A stretch of 64,000 bases of DNA from Ensifer sp. PDNC004 (GTDB taxonomy: Bacteria; Pseudomonadota; Alphaproteobacteria; Rhizobiales; Rhizobiaceae): the NCBI RefSeq assembly GCF_016919405.1, contig NZ_CP070353.1, positions 2,046,001 through 2,110,000 on the forward strand. Reading direction: 5' to 3'. The notes below the pieces were generated by a model. It saw nothing but the letters and a program-made list of their open reading frames with translations, was not told the origin of the DNA and made no database searches. Positions 1 to 8,841 of the stretch are shown one piece after another. A program made the position numbers and the translations under genes. Within the stretch, counting starts at the first letter, position 1. Each line of letters begins with the position of its first letter.

Positions 1-590
1 TTGTCGAGCGAGCCGCCGAAGGCATCGTCGCGCTGGTTGGTTGCCGGCGACCAGAAACCGTCCATCAGATGGCCGTAGGCCTCCAGCTCGATACCGTCGA
101 GACCGGCGGCCTGCATGCGGCTTGCCGCCGCTGCATAGTCGCTAACGATGCGCTCGATGTCCCAGTCCTCGATCTCCTTCGGAAAAGAACGATGCGCCGC
201 CTCGCGCACCGGCGAGGCGGAGAGCACCGGCAGCCAGTCACCCTTGTTCCAGCCGGTCCGGCGGCCGAGATGGGTAAGCTGGATCATCACGGCGCAGTCA
301 TGCTCATGACAGTCGTCGGCGATCTTCTTCAGCCATGGCACGATCTCGTCTGAGTAGGCGTGGAGATTGCCGAAGGCCGGCGGCGAATCCTCCGACACGA
401 TCGCCGAGCCGGCGGTCATCGTCAGCGCCATGCCGCCCTTGGCCTTTTCCAGGTGATAGAGCCGGTAGCGGTCCTTCGGCATGCCATCTTCGGAATAGGC
501 CGGCTCATGGGACGTCGACATGATCCGATTCTTGAGCGTCAGGTGTTTCAGGCGGTAAGGCTGTAGCAGCGGGTCTTTCGACGATGTCAT
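1..590 (-). CDS. NADH:flavin oxidoreductase (TMADH/dimethylglycine-demethylase type), 3' part outside window
   Basis: The first 196 codons of a gene that runs off the left edge. The protein begins MTSSKDPLLQPYRLKHLTLK, followed by KNRIM and, further on, MIQLTHLGRR, the FMN-binding TIM-barrel N-terminus of the old-yellow-enzyme family. The HEPAYSEDG and GIELEAYGHLMD segments resemble the subgroup that oxidatively demethylates N-methylated amines (trimethylamine dehydrogenase, dimethylglycine or N-methylproline demethylases); this assignment is from memory of the family. It lies 39 bp downstream of the MttB-family gene on the same strand and is probably cotranscribed with it. An electron-transfer domain or Fe-S site cannot be judged because the C-terminus is missing. 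The substrate is inferred only. Confidence 0.82.
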   Translation of the reverse strand, partial: MTSSKDPLLQPYRLKHLTLKNRIMSTSHEPAYSEDGMPKDRYRLYHLEKAKGGMALTMTAGSAIVSEDSPPAFGNLHAYSDEIVPWLKKIADDCHEHDCAVMIQLTHLGRRTGWNKGDWLPVLSASPVREAAHRSFPKEIEDWDIERIVSDYAAAASRMQAAGLDGIELEAYGHLMDGFWSPATNQRDDAFGGSLD

Positions 591-629
591 TTCCTGTTCC
601 TTGAAAGGCGACCGAGCATGCCGGCTTCG

Positions 630-2180
630 TCAGTACCAAGCATCCGCCATGCTGTCCTTGCGACGCGTGACATAATCGATCAGCGCCTCGTCGAGCGCCA
701 CATCAAGCGGCGGCGCTTCATATTCGGCAAGCGTCTTCTTCCAGGCGCGGTTGGCGCGTGTCGCCATGTCGGTCTCGCCCTCCTCGACCCATTTCTCGAA
801 GGGTTCGTTGTCCGAAAGGGCCGAGTCCCAGAAGGCGGTCTGGTAGTTGCGCATCGTGTGGTCGCAGCCGAGGAAATGGCTACCGGGACCGACCTGCAGG
901 AAGGCGTCCATGGCGAGCGTGTTGTCGTCGACGACGACGCCGGCGAGATAGGAATGCAGCGCGCCGCAGAAGTCCGTGTCCATGACGAACTTCTCGTAGG
1001 ACATGGCGAGCAGCCCATCGACGAAACCGGCCGAGTGCAGGATGAAGTTGGCGCCGCAATGCACCGCCGACAGCATCGACATCGCGCCTTCCTGCATCGC
1101 CTGCGCATCCGGCAGCTTGGAATTGGAGAAGTTGCCGGCACAGCGCAGCGGCAGGCCGAGCCGGCGCGCAAGCTGGCCAACGACCATGCTGCCGATCGCC
1201 GGCTCCGGCGTGCCGAAGGTGGGCGAGCCTGAACGCAGCGACATGGACGACAGGAAATTGCCGAAGATGACCGGGGCACCCTTGCGCTCGAGCTGGGTCA
1301 GCGCACAGCCGGCCAGCGTCTCGGCATAGGACTGGGCAATGGCGCCGGCATTGGTGACCGGCCCCATGGCGCCACCGAGGATGAACGGCACGATCACCGC
1401 GGCCTGGTTTGCCCGCGCATAGGCGCGCAGAGACCTCGTCATCGTGCCGTCCCAGACGAGCGGCGAATTGACGTTGACGTTGCCGAGGATGACGCAGTTG
1501 CGATCGACGAAATCGCGCCCGAAGAGAATGCGCGCCATCTCGATCGAGTCCTCGGCCCGCTCTTCCGCTGTGATCGAGCCCATGAAAGCGCGGTCGGAAT
1601 ATTTGATATGGCTGTAGACCATGTCGAGGTGGCGCTTGTTGACCGGCACGTCGACCGGCTCGCAGATCGTGCCGCCCGAATGGTGCAGCCAGGGGCTCGA
1701 CTGAGCCAGCTTGATCAGGTTGCGGAAGTCCTCGATCGTGCCGTAGCGCCGCCCCTTGTCGAGATCCATGACGAAGGGCGAACCATAGGCAGGCGAAAAG
1801 ACGACGCTGTTGCCGCCGATCTCGACATTGCGGGCCGGATTGCGGGCATGCTGGGTGAACTGGCGCGGCGCCGAGGAGACGATTTCCTTGAGCATGCCCG
1901 GCTCGAAGGTCACCCGGACGCCATCGACCTTCGCACCGGCCCGCTTCCAGTGGTCGAGCGCTTCGGGGTCGTCGCGGAACTCGATACCCACCTCGGCGAG
2001 AATGCGATCGGCGACCGCCTCGATCCGAAGCAGGCTTTCCTCGCCAAGGATATCATAGGTAGGAATGTTGCGGATAATGTAGGGAACGCCAAGGCTGCGC
2101 CCCGCGCCCTCGCGCCGGTTCGGCCGTGTGCCGCGCGTCCGTCTCGGTGCCGCCGCATCCGTTGCCAATGCCGTATCCAT
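630..2180 (-). CDS. MttB-family (trimethylamine methyltransferase superfamily) protein, non-pyrrolysine
   Basis: A 516-aa protein matching the COG5598/MttB family throughout, for example LRIEAVADRILAEVGIEF near the N-terminus and the glycine-rich GGAMGPVTNAGAIAQSYAE in the middle. Archaeal MttB needs pyrrolysine at an in-frame amber codon. This frame is uninterrupted by TAG, so it belongs to the non-pyrrolysine branch, some members of which demethylate glycine betaine or other quaternary amines. The first 30 residues are basic and low complexity. The start has a strong ribosome site (GGGAGGA). No corrinoid-binding partner protein lies next to it. The flavin demethylase follows directly, and a LysR gene is divergent from it, so a role in methylated-amine catabolism is likely, with unknown substrate. 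Confidence 0.85.
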   Translation of the reverse strand: MDTALATDAAAPRRTRGTRPNRREGAGRSLGVPYIIRNIPTYDILGEESLLRIEAVADRILAEVGIEFRDDPEALDHWKRAGAKVDGVRVTFEPGMLKEIVSSAPRQFTQHARNPARNVEIGGNSVVFSPAYGSPFVMDLDKGRRYGTIEDFRNLIKLAQSSPWLHHSGGTICEPVDVPVNKRHLDMVYSHIKYSDRAFMGSITAEERAEDSIEMARILFGRDFVDRNCVILGNVNVNSPLVWDGTMTRSLRAYARANQAAVIVPFILGGAMGPVTNAGAIAQSYAETLAGCALTQLERKGAPVIFGNFLSSMSLRSGSPTFGTPEPAIGSMVVGQLARRLGLPLRCAGNFSNSKLPDAQAMQEGAMSMLSAVHCGANFILHSAGFVDGLLAMSYEKFVMDTDFCGALHSYLAGVVVDDNTLAMDAFLQVGPGSHFLGCDHTMRNYQTAFWDSALSDNEPFEKWVEEGETDMATRANRAWKKTLAEYEAPPLDVALDEALIDYVTRRKDSMADAWY

Positions 2181-2224
2181 GCGCGTATCCTCCCATCATC
2201 TCAGGTGATGCTATGGGCGAAAAA

Positions 2225-2243
2225 TTCCATTGTAACGCTGGAA
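2225..2243. promoter_or_regulatory. Dyad TTCCA-N9-TGGAA between mttB-like gene and LysR gene
   Basis: A 5-bp perfect inverted repeat with 9-bp spacing in the 92-bp divergent intergenic region. It has the general T-N11-A geometry of LysR-type operators. Together with the second dyad at 2253-2269 it is a plausible binding site for the adjacent regulator. No binding data are available. Confidence 0.4.
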
Positions 2244-2252
2244 AAATTCGAT

Positions 2253-2269
2253 CCATGCTATAAGCATGG
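2253..2269. promoter_or_regulatory. Perfect palindrome CCATGC-N5-GCATGG just before the LysR start codon
   Basis: Six-bp perfect arms around TATAA, ending 3 bp before the regulator's ATG at 2273. No Shine-Dalgarno sequence is seen in front of that ATG, so the site would overlap the promoter or leader of the regulator. This is typical of autorepression. Confidence 0.45.
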
Positions 2270-2272
2270 TTT

Positions 2273-3211
2273 ATGGAAAACCTGCGCCGCCTGCTTCCGT
2301 CAGCCGCAAGCCTCATCGTGTTCGAGGCGGCCGGCCGCCACCAGAACTTCACCCGTGCTGCCAACGAGCTCGGCATGACCCAGGCTGCGGTCTCCTACGC
2401 CGTGCGCGGACTTGAGGAACAGCTGGGCGTGCCGCTGTTTCACCGCGTGCACCGCGCCGTGGAACTCACCGAGGCGGGGGAAAAATTCCATGCCGACGTG
2501 TCGGTCGGCCTGTCGCGCATCCAGAAGTCGGCCGAAGACATTCGCGCCAAGGGCCGCGAGACCAACGTGACGCTGGCGGCGTCGACCGCCTTTGCCTCGA
2601 TGTGGATGCTGCCCCGCCTCAACCGCATGCGCGAGGACCTGCCGGAAATCGACCTCCGGATCCAGACCAGCGTGCGCGACCTCGACCTAGAAGAAGAGCC
2701 GATCCCGCTCGGCATCCGCGGCGGCGACCCCAGCCATTGGCCGCGCTACCATGCCGCCCTGCTCGCCGACGAGGTGGTCAACGCGGTCGCCACACCCGCC
2801 TACATCGAGCGGCATGGCCTGCCGAAGACGGCCGCCGACCTGCCCAACCACAATCTCATCCACCTGGAAGAGCCGGTGCGCCGCGCCTGCGATTGGACCG
2901 AGTGGTTTGCGAGCGCCGGCCATGCCTATCCCAAGCAGGCTCGGCGGCTTTCGATCAACGACTATGTCCTGGTGATCCAGGCGGTACTGTCCGGCGAAGG
3001 CGTGGCGCTCGGCTGGGAACACCTGATCTATCCGCAGATCCGCTCGGGCGCGCTGGTCCCGGTCGCCGGGCACGTGCTGAAGACCGGCCTTGCCTTCTAC
3101 GTCGTCTGGCCGCGATCGCGCGAACTGAATGCGCAGGCCAAAAGGGTGCGTGACTGGCTGCTGGATGAAGGACGGCGCGACCGCGCTGAGATGTCCGGGA
3201 CCGAGGACTAA
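2273..3211 (+). CDS. LysR-type regulator, GcvA-like
   Basis: 312 aa. The N-terminal winged helix-turn-helix is clear (FTRAANELGMTQAAVSYAVR, about residues 26-45, then GLEEQLGVPLFHR), followed by the two-lobed effector domain with a GcvA-like ending (SGEGVALGWEHLIYPQIRSG). It is transcribed divergently from the mttB-like/flavin demethylase pair, and the 92-bp gap holds two dyads. The likely job is to control that methylated-amine operon and itself. The gene converges on the GGDEF/EAL gene with only 6 bp between stops. Confidence 0.88.
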   Translation: MENLRRLLPSAASLIVFEAAGRHQNFTRAANELGMTQAAVSYAVRGLEEQLGVPLFHRVHRAVELTEAGEKFHADVSVGLSRIQKSAEDIRAKGRETNVTLAASTAFASMWMLPRLNRMREDLPEIDLRIQTSVRDLDLEEEPIPLGIRGGDPSHWPRYHAALLADEVVNAVATPAYIERHGLPKTAADLPNHNLIHLEEPVRRACDWTEWFASAGHAYPKQARRLSINDYVLVIQAVLSGEGVALGWEHLIYPQIRSGALVPVAGHVLKTGLAFYVVWPRSRELNAQAKRVRDWLLDEGRRDRAEMSGTED

Positions 3212-3217
3212 CCCGGA

Positions 3218-4567
3218 TCAGGCCTGGACGGGAAGATCGCGGTAGCGATCGGCAAGATAGCGCATCGTTGCCACCGCATCGGCAGGTTTTCCGTAGAAAT
3301 AGCCCTGCCCCAGGCCGCAACCGAGCGCCTTCAGCTTCAGGGCCTCGGAAAAATCCTCGATACCTTCGGCGACGACTTCGAGCTCGAGCCCCTCGCACAT
3401 CGACACGATCGCCTTGATGATATGCTCCGAGGCGCGATCGGCCGAGATGCGCGAGACGAAGGCCCGGTCGATCTTCACCTTGTCGAACGAAAAGTCGCGC
3501 AGCCGGCCGAGGCTCGACTGGCCGGTGCCGAAGTCGTCGAGCGAGACGCGGACACCGGCGGCGCGCAGTTCGGCAACGATCTTCTGGGCGATATCCGCAT
3601 CGGCCATGACGGCCGTCTCGGTGATCTCCAGCTCCAGCCGCCGCGGGTCGAGGCCGATCTGGCTGATGATCGACAACAGGCGCCGGCTGGTGGTCGGATC
3701 CGTCAGCTGCGCCGAGGAAAGATTGAAGGAGAGGAAGAGCTCTTTCGGCCAGGAAAGGGCGGCATGGGCCGCCTTGCGCAGCAGCACCTCGGCGAGCGAA
3801 TCGATGAAGCCGCGCTCTTCTGCGAGCGGCACGAACACTGCCGGCGAGACATAACCGAGATCGGCATCGCACCAGCGCGCCAGGGCCTCGAAGCCGACAA
3901 CCGCGTCGTTGCGCAGATCGACGATCGGCTGGAAGTGCACGTCGACCTCGTTGGCGATGATGGCATTGCGCAGCGCCTGTTCGAGCTGCGTCGCGCGCTT
4001 CATCTCCTGGGCGATCTCCTGCGAATAGACGGTGATCTGCCCGCGACCGCGGCGCTTCGAGCGATAAAGCGCAGTGTCGGCGCTTTTCAGGAGGTCCTCG
4101 AACACCTCGCCCGCAAAGGGATAGACGGCGAAGCCGAACGAGGCGGACAGACGAACATGGCGGTCGCCGAGATCGAAGGGGGCAGACAGCACTTCCTTCA
4201 GCATCTGCCCGATCTTCTCGGCGCCCTTGCGCTCGAAGATCAGCGGCAACACGAAGGCGAATTCGTCGCTGTCGAAACGGGTGATGGTGGCGCCTTCAGG
4301 CGCGCAGGCCTTCAGCCGATAGGCCACCTGGCAGAGGATCTCGTCGCCTGCCTCGGGTCCGAACAGGTCATTGATCGGCTTGAAGCCGTCGATATTGGCA
4401 AGGCCGATGGTGAACGGGGCCGGGTCGCTGGCCCGCTCCTCAGCGAGGTCAAGCACGCTCTGGCGCAGGCAACGGGCGTTGCCGAGACCGGTCAGCGGAT
4501 CGACGTCGCCCCAGGTGGCAGACACCTCGCGGCCAACGCGGTGGTAGGGCGTTTCAGCCGTCATCAT
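3218..4567 (-). CDS. GGDEF-EAL protein with degenerate GGDEF, probable c-di-GMP phosphodiesterase
   Basis: 449 aa from the ATG at 4567, which has a GGGGGA ribosome site. An in-frame start at 4630 lacks one and would add 21 residues. The N-terminal diguanylate cyclase domain begins at DPLTGLGNARCL, but its signature reads FDSDEF instead of GGDEF, so cyclase activity is unlikely. The C-terminal EAL domain keeps the catalytic and metal-binding motifs (GFEALARW, ELEITET, DDFGTGQSSL, VVAEGIE). No transmembrane or PAS segment is present, so it is probably cytosolic. The protein most likely hydrolyses c-di-GMP, with the GGDEF part serving as a GTP sensor or dimerisation module, as known for other composite proteins. 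Confidence 0.9.
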   Translation of the reverse strand: MMTAETPYHRVGREVSATWGDVDPLTGLGNARCLRQSVLDLAEERASDPAPFTIGLANIDGFKPINDLFGPEAGDEILCQVAYRLKACAPEGATITRFDSDEFAFVLPLIFERKGAEKIGQMLKEVLSAPFDLGDRHVRLSASFGFAVYPFAGEVFEDLLKSADTALYRSKRRGRGQITVYSQEIAQEMKRATQLEQALRNAIIANEVDVHFQPIVDLRNDAVVGFEALARWCDADLGYVSPAVFVPLAEERGFIDSLAEVLLRKAAHAALSWPKELFLSFNLSSAQLTDPTTSRRLLSIISQIGLDPRRLELEITETAVMADADIAQKIVAELRAAGVRVSLDDFGTGQSSLGRLRDFSFDKVKIDRAFVSRISADRASEHIIKAIVSMCEGLELEVVAEGIEDFSEALKLKALGCGLGQGYFYGKPADAVATMRYLADRYRDLPVQA

Positions 4568-4828
4568 CGCCGTCCCCCATTCATCTGGCAGGGGCGATGC
4601 CCAATAGACCGTACCGCCAGCCCGCGCCACGACGCAGACCGGCTGTGTCCTTCCGACACGACCGGGGCTTGGGCAACGAGGTGGATGCGAGGCATACGGA
4701 TGGGGCTCTACACTTTAGCGGCAATTCGGTGCAGACGATCGCAATCGGCGGTTAACAATCCGATATCGCGCCGCTCCAAGATTTGCCATTGGCCTCCCCA
4801 ATTCTAGCGAGTTGACACGCCTTTTTAC

Positions 4829-6547
4829 TCAACCTGCCGTTCGTACTGCCTTCACCGGCATGAATTTTCTCAGCACCGCCTCGATCATGTCGGGGCTCAC
4901 CGGCTTCATGATGTGGTCGTCCATGCCGGATGCCTTGCATTGCTGCAGGTCGATATCCAGGGCCTGGGCGGTAACGCCGATGATCGGCGTTTTCTGTGTG
5001 CGTCCCTTCTCCGCCGACCGGATCGCGACGGTGGCGTCGAAGCCGTTCATGACCGGCATCGACACATCCATCAGCACAAGGGCCGGTTGCAGTTCGTGCC
5101 AGAGTTCGACGGCCTCGCGGCCGTTGGCGGCGATCCGATGAGAAACGCCGAGCCCTTCGAGGATCTGGGTGAAGACGAACTGGTTGATCTGGTTGTCCTC
5201 GGCAACGAGCACATCGACCTGCGGCGCCGGCGGCGGCGGCGCGATCTCCTCGGCCTCGAACGACAGCGACCATTCCTGTTGCGGCGCGGCGCCAGCCCGC
5301 TCGGAGCAGACGCGAAAGACTTCCGCAAGCACCGCCGCCCCGTCCTGATCCTCAGACACCGGGAGGATCGGGCTGTCGCGCCAGCCGGCGGCGACCTTCC
5401 GCCGCTCCGGGAAAGCCGCGTCGAGCAAGAGGATGTCGAGTTTCAGCCCCGCCTCGTCGACGGCCGCGCAGAAGGCGTGCAATTCGTCGGCATCGCGAAC
5501 CGCGCAGGCGTCGAGCCCGGAGCCGCGCAGCCGGGCGACAAGCCGCTCCTCCAGCGATCGGTCGTCGGTGGCGAGAAGCACCCGCAGGCCCCGCGCCGGC
5601 AAGGTCTCGATCATCGACCCCGCCTCGACGAGCTGCTGGACATTCAGCGCCCGGAAAGGATCGTAGAAATTCTGCGCCGCAGTGAAGATGCTGTAATCGC
5701 GGATCTGCAGCGTGGCCTCGCTCGAAGGCTCCTCGCCGCCCTGGTACCAGACGGCAATATCGGTCACGTCGTTCATGCAGGTGACGACGAAGTGGCGACC
5801 GGGCATGCCGACGCGGTACTTGCGGGTCAGCACCCAGAGATCGCTGCCATCGGCACGCACGATGTGCTCGGCCTGCGAAAACGGCTTGCCGGTTTCGAGC
5901 ACCATGCGATCGGACTGTTCGAAGCGCTCCGCCAGGTCGCTCTCGACCAGGTCCCATGCCGAGCGGCCGAGAATGGCGTCCTGCGCCAGGTCATGGATCA
6001 GGCAGAAGGCCTTGTTGACCGCGATGTAATTGAGATTGCGGTCCTTGACGCAGATGGGATTGGGCTGGGCGTCGAGGATCTGCTCGGTCAGCTCCACCCG
6101 CTCCAGGTCGGTCTGGAGCTGTTCGTCGCGCTTCTTCTGGTCGGAGACGTCGCTGATCGACAGGATGCCCATGCCGCTCGACAGACGGCGCTTGCGCATG
6201 GAAACCCAGCGGGTGCGGCCGGCGCGCTCGACGCTCTCGTAGCGCTCGCGCCAATGCAGCGCCATATGCTCGGCAATCCATTCCTCGCGGTTGGTGCGCC
6301 GGCGGCTGTTTTCCGGAACGGTGCCCGGACGGACGCCGGTGTCGTAAACGGCGCCGAGGAAATCGCGGAGCCGCGTGCCCGGCATCAGGGCTTCCGCCGG
6401 CACCGGGAAAAATTGCAGCATCGTGCGGCTGGCAAAGAGAATGGTATCGTCCCGGCTGCAGACAAGCACAGCGATGCCGAGTGCGTCGCAACTCGACTCA
6501 AGAATGACCCTGTTGATGTCCGCGCCGTTGGGCGCCCCATCGCTCAT
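4829..6547 (-). CDS. PAS-PAS-pseudoreceiver-receiver protein lacking a kinase domain
   Basis: 572 aa. Two PAS domains occupy about residues 10-125 and 150-270 (EQILDAQPNPICVKDRNLNY is a typical PAS start). A degenerate receiver-like segment lies at about 320-415 (LRVLLATDDRS, LDILLLDAAFPE) without a clear switch lysine. It is followed by a canonical receiver from about 445 to 560 with acidic pocket (VAEDNQINQ), phosphoacceptor Asp494 (LMDVSMPVMNG) and Lys548 (KPVSP). There is no HisKA or ATPase domain and no output domain. The start has a GAGGA site. It probably senses a signal through PAS and is phosphorylated by a separate kinase. It lies upstream of the GGDEF/EAL gene on the same strand. 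Confidence 0.82.
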   Translation of the reverse strand: MSDGAPNGADINRVILESSCDALGIAVLVCSRDDTILFASRTMLQFFPVPAEALMPGTRLRDFLGAVYDTGVRPGTVPENSRRRTNREEWIAEHMALHWRERYESVERAGRTRWVSMRKRRLSSGMGILSISDVSDQKKRDEQLQTDLERVELTEQILDAQPNPICVKDRNLNYIAVNKAFCLIHDLAQDAILGRSAWDLVESDLAERFEQSDRMVLETGKPFSQAEHIVRADGSDLWVLTRKYRVGMPGRHFVVTCMNDVTDIAVWYQGGEEPSSEATLQIRDYSIFTAAQNFYDPFRALNVQQLVEAGSMIETLPARGLRVLLATDDRSLEERLVARLRGSGLDACAVRDADELHAFCAAVDEAGLKLDILLLDAAFPERRKVAAGWRDSPILPVSEDQDGAAVLAEVFRVCSERAGAAPQQEWSLSFEAEEIAPPPPAPQVDVLVAEDNQINQFVFTQILEGLGVSHRIAANGREAVELWHELQPALVLMDVSMPVMNGFDATVAIRSAEKGRTQKTPIIGVTAQALDIDLQQCKASGMDDHIMKPVSPDMIEAVLRKFMPVKAVRTAG

Positions 6548-6933
6548 CGCACTGTCCTCACTCGCCTACCGCATGTGTCCCTGGATCACCTTTGGATCAA
6601 GGCAGAACAGGCGGCCATTCAAAGTGCCACAACGACCTGCCGCGTCTTTCCAAAGACGCGCGGCGCTGCAACGGCGGTTTCATTTCGGGACATGCTGGGG
6701 TGGCCTTGGCAGGCGTCTCTTCGAGCGGCGGGAGTGCGGCGTCCAGCTACGCCGCAAGGCTCAAAAGACAAAACCCGTGATCATTCAGGTTGTTGTGGAA
6801 AATCGCAGCAGAGTGTTAAGGGCCCATTAAACCCTCGCTCATTTTTCAAGGGTAACCGCACCAGACGCTCGTGACCGGGGACGAGATATCGTTCCCCCCT
6901 TCCGTTTCCGTGGCGAATCCCGGAAAATGGGGC
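6548..6933. other. 386-bp divergent intergenic region between PAS-receiver gene and mutL
   Basis: No credible gene. It contains the 20-bp palindrome at 6641-6660 and an AT-richer stretch near 6780-6850 that may hold the mutL promoter. I cannot assign -35/-10 boxes with confidence. Confidence 0.5.
6641..6660. promoter_or_regulatory. Near-perfect 20-bp palindrome CGCGTCTTT-CC-AAAGACGCG
   Basis: Nine-bp perfect arms around a CC centre, about 95 bp upstream of the PAS-receiver start and 270 bp upstream of mutL. A 2-base loop is too tight for an RNA hairpin, so a DNA-binding site for a dimeric regulator is more likely. The regulator is unknown. Confidence 0.35.
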
Positions 6934-8751
6934 ATGGCCATCAAGCAGCTTTCAGAAACCCTCATCAACCAGATCGCCGCCGGCGAAGTGATCGAACGTC
7001 CCGCCAGCGCCGCCAAGGAGCTGATCGAGAATGCGCTCGACGCCGGCGCGACCCGCATCGAGATCGCAACCGCCGGCGGTGGCAAGACGCTGCTGCGCGT
7101 CACCGACAACGGCTCGGGCATGACGCCTGGCGACCTTGAATTGGCGGTGCGAAGGCACTGCACGTCGAAACTCGACGACAGCCTGTTCGACATTCGCACC
7201 CTCGGCTTCCGCGGCGAGGCCCTACCGTCGATCGGTTCGGTCGCCCGGCTGTCGATCACGACACGCAAGGCCGGCGCGAGCGAAGGAGCGATCATCGCCA
7301 TTGCCGGAGGGAAGACCGATCCGGTGCGCCCATCGCCCGCCAATACCGGCACGGTGGTCGAGGTACGCGACCTGTTCTTCGCCACCCCGGCCCGGCTGAA
7401 GTTCATGAAGACCGAGAAGGCAGAAGCGGCCGCCATTTCGGAAGTGGTGCGCCGCATGGCGATCGCGTTTCCGGCGGTCCGTTTCGTGCTCTCCGGCAGC
7501 GACCGCTCGACGCTCGAATTCCCGGCAACCGGCGACGACCGGCTGGCGCGCATGGCGCAGGTGCTCGGCAAGGATTTCCGCGACAACGCGATCGAGATCA
7601 ATGCAGCGCGGGAAGACGTGGAACTGACCGGCTTTGCCGGCGTGCCGACCTACAATCGCGGCAACTCGCTGCAGCAATATGTCTTCGTCAACGGCCGTCC
7701 GGTGCAGGACAAGTTGCTGCTGTCGGCGATCCGTGCCGCCTATTCCGAGACGATCCCGAGCGGCCGCTATCCGGTCGCCGTGCTGTCGATCACGCTCGAC
7801 CCGGCGCTCGTCGATGTCAACGTGCATCCGGCAAAGTCCGACGTGCGCTTCCGCGACCCCGGCCTCATCCGCGGGCTGATCATCGGCGCGATCCGCCAGG
7901 CGCTGACGCGCGACGGCGACCGCGCCGCAACGACGGGCGCCCGCGGCATGATGCAGGCGTTCCGCTCCGGCGATTATCGCCCGCAGCCCTGGAGCGCCGA
8001 GATGTCGCCTTCCCGGCCGACACAATTCGACTCCATGCTGCGCCATCTCGGCGAGCAGCCGCAGGCTAGCTTTGCGGCGTTTTCCGCCCCATCGGCGCGT
8101 GTTGCCACCCCGTTCGAGCGGGAAATGCCCGTGCCGGCGCCGGAGGTCCAGCAACCGCCGCAGCCGCAGTCCTTCCCGCTCGGCGCCGTGCGCGCCCAGC
8201 TGCACGAAAACTACATCGTCGCCCAGACCGATGACGGCCTCGTCATTGTCGACCAGCATGCCGCCCACGAGCGGCTGGTGTTCGAGGCCATGCGTACGGC
8301 ACTGCATTCGCGGCCGGTCGCCGCCCAGGCGCTGCTGATCCCGGAGATCGTCGATCTGCCCGAAGACGACTGCGACCGGTTGATGACCCATGCGGAGGAG
8401 TTCTCCCGCCTGGGCCTTGCGATCGAGCGCTTCGGCCCGGGCGCGATCGCGGTGCGCGAAACGCCGGCCATGCTCGGCGAAATGGATGCCGTCGGCCTCG
8501 TGCGCCAGCTCGCCGACGAGCTTGCCGAATGGGATACGGCAAGCGGGCTGACGAGTCGGCTCGAATATCTCGCCGCGACCATGGCCTGCCACGGTTCGGT
8601 GCGTTCAGGCCGGCGCATGCGAATAGAGGAGATGAACGCGCTTTTGAGGCAAATGGAGGCGACGCCCGGCTCCGGCCAGTGCAACCACGGCCGCCCCACC
8701 TATATCGAACTCAAGCTCTCCGACATCGAACGGCTGTTCGGCCGGAGCTGA
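6934..8751 (+). CDS. mutL: DNA mismatch repair protein MutL (endonuclease-type)
   Basis: 605 aa from ATG 6934 ([10 protein letters not shown]). A GTG 63 bp upstream would add unrelated residues. The GHKL ATPase N-terminus shows [26 protein letters not shown] (catalytic Glu32), DNGSGM and [14 protein letters not shown]. The C-terminal dimerisation domain begins around residue 425 and carries [12 protein letters not shown] (residues 440-451), which fits the DQHA-x2-E-x4-E metal-binding motif of nicking MutL proteins. ACHGS and CNHGRPT also match conserved C-terminal motifs. This fits mismatch repair without MutH. A proline/glutamine-rich linker separates the two halves. Confidence 0.97.
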   Translation: MAIKQLSETLINQIAAGEVIERPASAAKELIENALDAGATRIEIATAGGGKTLLRVTDNGSGMTPGDLELAVRRHCTSKLDDSLFDIRTLGFRGEALPSIGSVARLSITTRKAGASEGAIIAIAGGKTDPVRPSPANTGTVVEVRDLFFATPARLKFMKTEKAEAAAISEVVRRMAIAFPAVRFVLSGSDRSTLEFPATGDDRLARMAQVLGKDFRDNAIEINAAREDVELTGFAGVPTYNRGNSLQQYVFVNGRPVQDKLLLSAIRAAYSETIPSGRYPVAVLSITLDPALVDVNVHPAKSDVRFRDPGLIRGLIIGAIRQALTRDGDRAATTGARGMMQAFRSGDYRPQPWSAEMSPSRPTQFDSMLRHLGEQPQASFAAFSAPSARVATPFEREMPVPAPEVQQPPQPQSFPLGAVRAQLHENYIVAQTDDGLVIVDQHAAHERLVFEAMRTALHSRPVAAQALLIPEIVDLPEDDCDRLMTHAEEFSRLGLAIERFGPGAIAVRETPAMLGEMDAVGLVRQLADELAEWDTASGLTSRLEYLAATMACHGSVRSGRRMRIEEMNALLRQMEATPGSGQCNHGRPTYIELKLSDIERLFGRS

Positions 8752-8766
8752 TCTTCCCGTCCGGCG

Positions 8767-8785
8767 AAATGCGACTGGCATTTTT
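8767..8785 (+). terminator. Short hairpin with T run after mutL
   Basis: AAATGC-GACTG-GCATTT followed by two more T residues, 15 bp after the mutL stop. The stem is short (6 bp) and AT-rich, so it may be only a weak terminator. Confidence 0.35.
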
Positions 8786-8841
8786 CCGGGCGGCGAGCTA
8801 GACCAGAGAACCCATAACGAAGACGGAAACAGGCGCCGAGC

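Noticed and set aside
630..2180. Pyrrolysine-containing MttB
   Set aside because: No in-frame TAG in 516 codons and no Pyl genes nearby.
3422..4807. 461-aa plus-strand frame opposite the GGDEF/EAL gene
   Set aside because: Antisense of a gene with clear EAL motifs; the translation has no domain pattern and is a product of high GC third positions.
4913..6874. 653-aa plus-strand frame opposite the PAS-receiver gene
   Set aside because: Antisense shadow; no recognisable motif, and the minus strand has receiver and PAS signatures.
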